DNA from: Macrotis lagotis
Lineage: Eukaryota > Chordata > Mammalia > Peramelemorphia > Peramelidae
Direction: 5' to 3'
NCBI RefSeq assembly: GCF_037893015.1
Contig: NC_133666.1
Span: forward strand, 563,917,468 to 563,981,467
DNA length: 64,000 nt
The position numbers were made by a program, and so were the translations under genes. The notes below the pieces were generated by a model, which saw only the letters and a list, made by a program, of their open reading frames with translations, did no database searches and was not told the DNA's origin. Below, in pieces: positions 57,027 through 64,000 of this stretch; position 1 is the stretch's first letter, and each line of letters opens with the position of its first letter.

Positions 57027-58810
57027 TCTGGGTTTTAATCAAGATTTTAATTTTATATGTTTTCCTTTCAGCTTCCAATGGTAAAGTTACTTCTCTCTTT
57101 GGGAAACACCTTGGGAGTCCAACATGAAGGGCATTTTATGTTTCTTGTTTATAACAATATGGTGGGTTTGATTTCTTATGTGTTACAGAAATTGAGTATG
57201 ATACCCAAGTATGGGTGTTTTTAGTATCCAGTTACAAAAATGAATCTTGCTATTTTATTTTTTCCATATCAAATAGGGTAAGGTAAGTGATTCAGAATCA
57301 GATCACACAGCATGCATTCAAGAAAGGGAATTAAATTTTAATGGTGTGGTATCTCTGAGAATCATGGATTTTTGGTACCACTACATTTCAGGGGCTGGAA
57401 AAAGGTGCTATGGACAATGATAGAGAGCCAAGAAGTAATGAAAAACATTCAGAATCACACTCTTTCATCTGTCTTAGCCAGGAAATAGCTGGCTTCCGGC
57501 CTTTATGGCTAAACCTGATCATTGTTGATACCGTGTCTCAGTGAGGTACGCACTTGAACCTTGCAAGAACTCAGAGAAGGGAAATAATGGTTTCACATAC
57601 CCTGAAAATTTCTGCTTATTCACAGAATACCAGCGTCTTGGAGTTGGAAAGGCAAGCAAAGACTATCTGGTCCAACCAAAAGAAACAATGTGCTTGAATA
57701 ATCAACTCTTTGACACGACCTAGAAAATTTTAATATGGGGCTTCTAAGTAAGCGAATTCAGGCAAGAGATGAAAAGGAGATAGGTCAGGTTCCCATTCCC
57801 TAGGCATTTTCTTCCTACAGAGGAAATGTGACTTTAAAACTTGAGTGAAGGTATGGTCTTGGAAAGATCTTCATCACAGTTAAAGACCAGAACCACAAGG
57901 CAGAGACTACTGAAAGCAAAAGCCAGAGTCTCATTAGACAAGCCATTTGTGATCTATCTTTTACAAAACACTTTTATGGTACCTGATCAACATTTAAGTG
58001 GTCTTCTCTGACTTATTGCCATATGGAAAACTTCAAAATCAACTCCCTGTAACAGAATTTCCCCCAATTCCATTTAGAATATAACCGACTAATGACTTCA
58101 GCATGTACAATAAGAACAAGAGAAAGGAGAGATTTAACATGCAGCCAAAGTGATTTATTTTAATATAAACCAAATCTGCATGTATGGTGACAGGCTGGTT
58201 CTCTGAACTGTTCTGACAATGACTTTTGTCTCACTCTAGAAAGTTGATTCTGCCCCTGTGGCAATGGAAAGAGAGGAAATGTCACTTCAATGTTTGCACA
58301 GATCACAAAGATGTCTAGACTGTCTGGAATGATCAATTTGATTCAAAGTTATAGCAGAAATGTTTCTAAAAACCTTCAAGCACAGTACTAAAGTCAGCCA
58401 TTATGTTCCTTTGCTATCAATTTAACATTTCTTATTTTCTTTTACCCTTACTACTCCTATGATTAAATAAGCTACCTCTAGTTTCTTTATCATACTCATA
58501 GACTAAATTCTTATCTGCCTCAACTGATCAATGGCACCCAATGGTGTAGTGAGGAGAATATTGATATCCAGTCTTTTGGGTTGAAAGTGCAAAGCAGGGA
58601 GAGATGGTGTTCCCCCTTCCAATCTATGATCATAGAGTTACAGAAGACCCAGAATGCAATCAAGATTAGTCAGGGAATTCTGGAAATCTTAATTGTTAAG
58701 ATTTGATGGCTCAAGACATATCTAGGCCCTTATATATTATCAGATGCAATCTCTAATTGTATTAAAAAGGGAACAGCTTCACTGACTTGAAAAATCAAAA
58801 CAACTAAGGA
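57027..58810. other. Mostly single-copy sequence
   Basis: 57600-57690 carries an old repeat word order (cttggagttggaaaggcaag, ctatctggtccaacc). 57830-58400 is repeat-free and high-complexity. The 60-codon frame at 57541-57723 has no recognised domain. Confidence 0.35.
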
Positions 58811-58819
58811 CTTACAAGT

Positions 58820-59018
58820 AAGGGTGGGGAACTATTTTTTTGCCAAGGGTCATTTGTATATTTAGAACACTATTTGTGAGGTATATTTGGTCAAACATTT
58901 AATTAATTCACCCTTAAAAAGCTGCTAGCTTATTTGTATTTCAAGTTCCCCCCATCACCCTGCAATTGCTTGGCAATGCCACACCAATACTGCTTGAAGG
59001 TCAGAGATTCCTGCCCTT
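58820..59018. mobile_element. Short hAT-type DNA transposon (nonautonomous)
   Basis: The left end aagggtggggaact and the reverse complement of the right end, aagggcaggaatct, form imperfect terminal inverted repeats. The flanking octamers ttacaagt (58812-58819) and ttacagag (59019-59026) agree at six of eight bases, the 8-bp length expected for hAT. Internal words (gccaagggtcatttgtatat; tttggtcaaacatttaatta) resemble known mammalian hAT copies. There is no transposase at 199 bp. Confidence 0.7.
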
Positions 59019-59195
59019 TTACAGAGTAGGCCATTAAGTACTTCTAATTCAAACAGAATTTGAGGAAGAATTAGGCTCTTTAGAAAGAATAGCTCTTGTT
59101 GGGAGGAAGGGTAGTGGAAGGGTAAGGGAGGATGATTTTCTCTTTTTTTTTTCAGGATAGTATTAGGATTTGGGAATAACTCTGACCACATGTGC

Positions 59196-59198
<3 letters not shown>

Positions 59199-59250
<52 letters not shown>

Positions 59251-59368
59251 CTTCCTCCTTCCCTTTCTCCCTTCCTTCATTATCCTCTCTCCCTCCCTCC
59301 CTCTTTCCTTCCTTCCTTCCTTCCTTCCTTCCTTCCTTCCTTCCTTCCTTCCTTCATTTTTATGTCTT

Positions 59369-59412
<44 letters not shown>
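59199..59412. repeat. Compound (TA)n - CT-rich/(TTCC)n - (TA)n
   Basis: About 25 TA units (to 59249), a CT-rich stretch ending in about 12 TTCC units (59305-59354), 16 bp of ordinary sequence, then about 20 TA units (59371-59412). Confidence 0.98.
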
Positions 59413-59414
<2 letters not shown>

Positions 59415-59424
59415 TAGTTATATA

Positions 59425-59550
59425 TTTCTTGTCTCCTCATTAGAAAATGGACTCCTTCAGGACAAGGACTAGTTTTGTTTTAGTTTTATCTCCAGTGTTA
59501 CCTCAGCACCTGCACATAGTAAACACTTAAATGCTTGTTGACTTTCTTAT
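59425..59550 (+). mobile_element. L2 3' end
   Basis: aatggactccttcaggacaa, tctccagtgttacctcagca and tagtaaacacttaaatgctt, ttgttgac follow the L2 terminus. Confidence 0.8.
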
Positions 59551-59574
59551 TTCCTTATTAACTATATTCCAGAA

Positions 59575-59830
59575 AATTTTAAAAAGGCCTGACTCTGTGT
59601 AGAGCACTATCCTAGGCTTTGGAAAATATATAATAACACATTGGGCTCTCTCTTCAAATAGTTTTATAATCTAGGAGAAGAATAAAAACATCAAAAATAA
59701 TAATTATAAAAATATTATTAAAACACATGAAAGAGTTACAAAAGAATGTAAAGTGTGAAGATTTAGGAGGAGATGTCAGTTGAAAAAATGTCTCTGTCAA
59801 TTGAGAAGAGAGTCAACTATAGAAAAAGAA
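59575..59830 (+). repeat. Old unclassified repeat fragment
   Basis: gtagagcactatcctaggct, tttataatctaggagaagaa and ggaggagatgtcagttgaaa follow the first half of the family. Confidence 0.45.
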
Positions 59831-59840
59831 TGTAATTCTT

Positions 59841-60497
59841 TCTTAAAAATTTATTTATTTTCATCCATATGCACATGCATTTTCCAAGTTACAAAATTTC
59901 CCTCCAATCTCCCTTCCCATCCCTCCCCCTAAGTGGGGAACAGTTAGGTTAGCATTTTACATATATATTTTGATAAACATGTTGGCCAATTAGTAATTTT
60001 TGGCATGAGGAATTAGGAATAAGGGAAAGAGATACATAATAGATAATTTTTATAAAGAGTTCGTCAGATTTGGAAGGGCTGGGTTTTTTTCCTGCATGTT
60101 TTGTTTTGTTTTGCTTTTCTTTCTCTGGATGGGGATAATATAGTCCATAACCAGTCAAATATAGTTGTCCTAGATTTCTGGACTGCCAAGAGGAGCTGCT
60201 TCTATCAAAGTTGCTCATCTCATAATGTTGTTGATCTGTACATTATTCTCTTGGTTCGACTCCCTTTGCTTAGCATCAGATCCCATAAGTCATTCCATGC
60301 TTCTCTAGAGTCAGACCATTTATGGTTTCTTATAGGACAATAAAGTATTCCATGGTATTCATGTACTATAACTTGTTTAGCCATTCCCCAATTGATGGGC
60401 ATCCCCTCAATTTCCAATTCTTCACCATTATAAAAAAGAGGTGCTATGGATATCTTGGAAGATGTAAGAACCCCATTTTTTATAATTTAGAAGAACC
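59841..60497 (-). mobile_element. L1 3' end
   Basis: Plus-strand view: ccttcccatccctcccccta, gagctgcttctatcaaagtt, ttgcttagcatcagatccca, taacttgtttagccattccc and caattgatgggcatcccctc. Same subfamily as 2893-4063. The octamer taattctt (59833-59840 and 60498-60505) flanks it. Confidence 0.85.
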
Positions 60498-60505
60498 TAA
60501 TTCTT

Positions 60506-60929
60506 GAGATTAATTATTCTTTTCCTGGGGAAAAGGGGTGAACAGTGATTCTCTTTTTCATTCCTTTTGTCAATGATACAATCTGTCTAATGTAAATCAT
60601 TGCACCCAGGAGAGAGCCAACACAGTCAAACTTGAAATTGAATTAGCTACGAAGATGCAGTTACCCAAATAGTCCAGATTGTTTACTTTCACAGAAGATA
60701 TTCCATGTCAAGGGAGGAGTTGACATACCACAAGAAGAAAAAAAAGAGAAGGACACTTCTTCATTGGAGAGAATTTCCTCTATATGTGTTTCTCTTCTAT
60801 TTGAGCACCCTCTTCTACTGATGCTATGTGAATGTAGGGGAGAATTGCCCCCAGGTTAATGTCAGGGGTTGAGAGGATTTTCTTCTTGTTATGTCTTCTT
60901 AATAAATACCTTTATTCCAAGGGAAAAAA
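60506..60929. other. No recognisable feature
   Basis: Single-copy-looking sequence with no repeat or gene I can support. Confidence 0.35.
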
Positions 60930-61370
60930 GCATGAGGTCAGAAAGGTGAGATTACTAACAATGGATGAATTAGATATCCAAAGAAGATGGCATTTGATTA
61001 AAGAATAGATTGTAATTCACTAGGGAAAGGGGAAAGCAGCATCAAAATCATGGAAGTGGGAAAACATGTAGTATACTCTGAAGAAAGCTTAGAGTGATTT
61101 GGTTAGAACATAAAGTGTGTAGAGGAGAGAAGTACATAGCATGGTAAGAAAAACTGGGTGATGACAAATCATATGGTGACAAATGAACCTGACTGAAAGA
61201 GCAATAGGAAGTCACTGATGCTTTTGAAGGATAAAAAATGACATGACCAAATAGCTGAGTAAAGAAGACAAGTTTGGCAGCTTAATGAAAGACTGGAGCA
61301 GGGAGAACATTGCAGCAGACCTTTGAGGTAGTTGCTACAGTAGTGGAGATACATTAAAAGGATTGGGAAT
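60930..61370 (+). repeat. Old unclassified repeat, 3' portion
   Basis: gcaataggaagtcactgatg, tttggcagcttaatgaaaga, ctggagcagggagaacattg and gtagttgctacagtagtgga match the 31440-31870 copy in order. Confidence 0.55.
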
Positions 61371-61379
61371 GGCAGTCTT

Positions 61380-61500
61380 TTACTATCTACTAGAGTAGAT
61401 TATTAGATATTAGTTTATTATATATGAGATATATAAATCTCATATATCTATATAACTATATTATATATTAGTATATTAGATAGGCAGTCTACTATAGAAA
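61380..61500. repeat. TA-rich degenerate repeat
   Basis: Irregular tatat/atatta words including tatatgagatatataaatct and catatatctatataac, which gives partial inverted symmetry. Confidence 0.75.
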
Positions 61501-61644
61501 ACATTAGGAGTATAAACTTGCACTGAGGTTGGGACTAGTCTTTTGTAATGTATTCATAATAAAGATGAAAATGAATAATTTTTCCTTTCTGTTTCCCACT
61601 CTTGATCTCAAAAACATTTTCTACTCTTATAATTTTTCATCTTA

Positions 61645-62115
61645 TATCACAGCCAAAAGAAAGGTTCTGATAGAAAAGCTTGGAAAGACTTTTGGGAACT
61701 GGAGAACACTGAACACATCAATAGTAACATTGTATGATGATCAACTATGATGGATTTAGCTTGTCTTAGTAGTTCAGTGATCAAGGGTAAGTCTAAAAAC
61801 TTGTGATGGAAAATGTTACCCAAATCCAGAGAAAAATCTATGGAGTATGAATGCTGACCAAAGCATCCTATTTTCACTTTTTAAAACTTATTTTATATTT
61901 TTTTCTCATTTTCCCCTTTAGTTTTGATTTTTCTTTTATAACATGACTAATATGAAAATATGAGAAATATGATTGATCATATATAACCTCTACCAGATTA
62001 CTCTCTTTCATGGGGAGGGGAAGAAAGGGAGCAAGTAGAAAAATGTAGAAACCAAAAATTTACAAAAAGATGAATGTCGAAAACTTTCTTTGCTTAAAAT
62101 TGAAAAAAATTAAAA
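61645..62115 (+). mobile_element. L1 3' UTR
   Basis: gcttggaaagacttttggga, gtatgatgatcaactatgat, ttagtagttcagtgatcaag, catggggaggggaagaaagg and tgaatgtcgaaaactttctt give the end of an L1. 5'-truncated. Confidence 0.85.
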
Positions 62116-62204
62116 TAACATTCTCCCCCCAATAAAGGTGCAGATATCTTGGCACATTTTTTAAAACTATTAATGCAAGTCATTTAGCCACTTGTTAACT
62201 GCCT

Positions 62205-62375
62205 GGGAAGACAGTGTTGCATATGGTTGGAAAGCTGGTCACAGATTTAGGAAGACCTGGATTTAAGTCCCACCTCAGGAATGGGAAGGGGAAGGAATAA
62301 GTATTTTTATTTAGTGCCTACTTCTTTACAAATATCATTTCATTTGACCTAAAATTTCCAGAGCTATGCTTTCCT
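62205..62375 (+). mobile_element. SINE relic followed by a MIR-like tail
   Basis: aagacagtgttgcatatggt, atttaggaagacctggattt and aagtcccacctcagga are SINE core. Then ggaaggggaaggaataagta and acaaatatcatttcatttga suggest an old tail. Confidence 0.5.
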
Positions 62376-62559
62376 CTATGCAGGCTGCTTACAAACAAAT
62401 CAATGATAAAGAAAGCAATCCTTTCGGTCAGGGTTGAAGGGGACAATATTACTAAATAAGTACATAAGAAGAGTGGATATATACGATTAGCATTTGATTC
62501 TGTGGCGTTGCAAATGTGGACTAGATTATGTATTTAGATGATTAGATGACTAGACTCAA

Positions 62560-63690
62560 AAAATAGTTCTTAATAGTTCAGTGTCAATATGGAAGGAAGA
62601 TCCCAGTGTATCTGTGCTCCTTAACATTTATGTCAATGACTTGAATAAAAGTATAGATAGCATGTCATCCAATGTGCTGATCCTGTGGATTGGGAGGGAT
62701 CCCTAATATACTTGACAAAAGAGTCGGGTTCCAAATTCCTTTTTACAATATAAAGCATTGGGCTAAATCTAATTAGATAAAATTGAATAGTGCTTTCCCT
62801 CTGAGATTACCTCTGATTTGCTCTGTATATATATTTTACATATATTAGCTATTAACATGTTTTCTCACTCTTTAGATGCTATCTTTGAAAATGAGTACTA
62901 TTTTTTGTATTCCTTGAACTTAGCAGAGTGCATAGTAAAAGGTGCTTAATTGCTTAATAAATGCTTGCTTGACTGACTGAATAGGGATTGATATAATGTC
63001 TTAAACTTTATAAAAATAAACTTGATTTCACAAGTATAAGATAGGGGATGCATGGATAGACAATAACTATTCTTAAAATAAATCTGAAGTTATCAGTGAA
63101 CAAACTCAGTCTGAGTTAGCTGTGTAATGTGGTAGCCAAATGAAACCACTTTGGGATATATTAAGAGAAGTATGGTTTAGAGTAATAAGGAGCCCACTGT
63201 ACCTTACCCCAATCAGATATCATTTAGAAGATTATGTTCAGTTCTGGAAATCATAGTTTGAGATATACATTGGTAAAGTGGAAAAATATCAGAAGAGAGA
63301 AAGTCAGAATGGTGAAAACTCCACATTACATGAGGACTATTTGAAGACATTGAAAATGTTTATCTTAAAGATCAAGGGGCATGGTAGCTACCTTCAAGTG
63401 TTTGATGAACTATCATGTGAAAAGGGATTAAACCAGGTTCTATTTGGCAGACTCAGAAATGATAGCTGGGAGTGGCAAAGTGGCAAATTTAGGATTTATG
63501 TCAGAAAAAGTTTCCTAACAATTAGAACTTTCCAAAAGAAGAATGACCCACTTCAAGAGGAATGGATTCCTGCTCCTTGGCTTCAAGATGAAGTTGAATG
63601 ACCATTTGTCAAGTATCTTCTGGTGGGAATTCCTTTAAAATATGGGTTGAAAAGTAATTTTCAACTCTCAAATCCTGTGACTCTGTGAGT
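62560..63690 (+). mobile_element. CR1/L3 LINE split by an L2 3' end
   Basis: Before the break: gtgtatctgtgctccttaac, tttatgtcaatgacttgaat and attgggctaaatctaattag. After it: ttcacaagtataagataggg, gtgtaatgtggtagccaaat, tatgttcagttctggaaatc, agtttcctaacaattagaac and an end at aaatcctgtgactctgtgag. This is the CR1/L3 order. The 107-codon open frame at 63278-63601 lies in it and is a relic, not a host gene. Confidence 0.75.
62791..62977 (+). mobile_element. L2 3' end inserted into CR1/L3
   Basis: catgttttctcactctttag, gtattccttgaacttagcag and ttaataaatgcttgcttgac. The 7-bp direct repeat tgaatag (62784-62790 and 62978-62984) flanks it and the CR1/L3 sequence continues across it. Confidence 0.7.
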
Positions 63691-63719
63691 CAAATTAATC
63701 TAAATTTAAGGGGAAAAAA

Positions 63720-63915
63720 TCATGGCATTTAAAATTAAAAGGAATATAAGAAATTTTCTATTCAAACCCATTCATTTTAAAATGAAGAAAATTGAACTCT
63801 AGATAAGTTAAGTAGCTTATTAGAGGTCATTTAAAAAGCAGGGTCAAAAAGTGATCTTAGAAATAGTCTAACTCCAACACTACTTCTTTTCTCACAACAT
63901 GATATTGCCTATCAA
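63720..63915 (-). mobile_element. MIR/old SINE relic
   Basis: aacccattcattttaaaatg, aagaaaattgaactctagat, gttaagtagcttattagagg and ccaacactacttc are the complement of a MIR-type element. Confidence 0.6.
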
Positions 63916-64000
63916 TAGGAATGAAACCTAAAATTTTCATCCAGTCATTTAAAAAGTCTACATTAATTCCAACATGTCAAAAAGCCTTAAAGATTTTTAA

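Noticed and set aside
57490-57540. Resemblance to the 5' end of U2 snRNA (ggcttccggcc..tggctaa)
   Set aside because: The match covers only about 40 bases with gaps and the rest of U2 is absent. It is too weak to call an RNA pseudogene.
59152-59472. Several overlapping frames with YIYI and FLPS repeats on both strands
   Set aside because: Translation of TA and TTCC microsatellites.
63278-63601. 107-codon open frame, first suspected to be an exon
   Set aside because: The DNA follows the CR1/L3 3' region word by word, so it is a LINE relic.

Overview
The window looks like intergenic DNA from a marsupial genome. It is AT-rich by eye, carries no intact protein gene, and is built almost entirely from interspersed repeats. 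The diagnostic repeats are short tRNA-derived SINEs with an A-box-like tggatagagca and a B-box-like agttcaaat, longer CORE-type SINEs, an L1 lineage of the kind I associate with opossum and dasyurid genomes, and abundant old L2, MIR and CR1/L3 relics. The species cannot be fixed from sequence alone. Repeat assignments are from memory of family consensus sequences, not from a database search.

Layout. From 1 to 8.2 kb there are L1 3' pieces, nested SINEs and microsatellites. From 8.2 to 16.1 kb a near full-length but decayed L1 sits inside an L2 element. A GC-rich processed pseudogene of the ESCRT-III gene CHMP2A sits inside the reverse-transcriptase region of that L1, with a clear 17-bp target-site duplication. 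From 16 to 30 kb there are MIR/CORE-SINE, L2 and SINE copies, a minus-strand L1 split by a SINE, and an old unclassified repeat split by an L2 that is itself split by a SINE. From 30 to 48 kb the pattern continues, with a probable Tc1/mariner relic near 36.4 kb and a 68-bp L1 insertion near 32.1 kb. From 48 to 64 kb there are long TA, TC, TG and TTCC tracts, two probable templated insertions, a near-perfect 38-bp palindrome, a short hAT-type element with terminal inverted repeats, an L1 3' end on each strand, and a CR1/L3 element split by an L2 3' end.

There is no operon or gene network here. The recoverable story is insertion order: the unclassified repeat, CR1/L3 and MIR-type elements are oldest, L2 entered some of them, L1 entered L2 and SINE sequence, and the CHMP2A retrocopy and the sharpest-edged SINEs came late. 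Several non-repetitive, high-complexity stretches (about 19.7-20.3, 28.6-28.9, 43.9-44.3, 52.6-53.1 and 57.8-58.4 kb) could be conserved regulatory elements, but only cross-species alignment can tell. I found no convincing new biological system. The most interesting items are the retrocopy, the two templated insertions, the degenerate ~95-bp repeat array between the L1 ORFs, and repeated use of the same insertion site by different retroelements.
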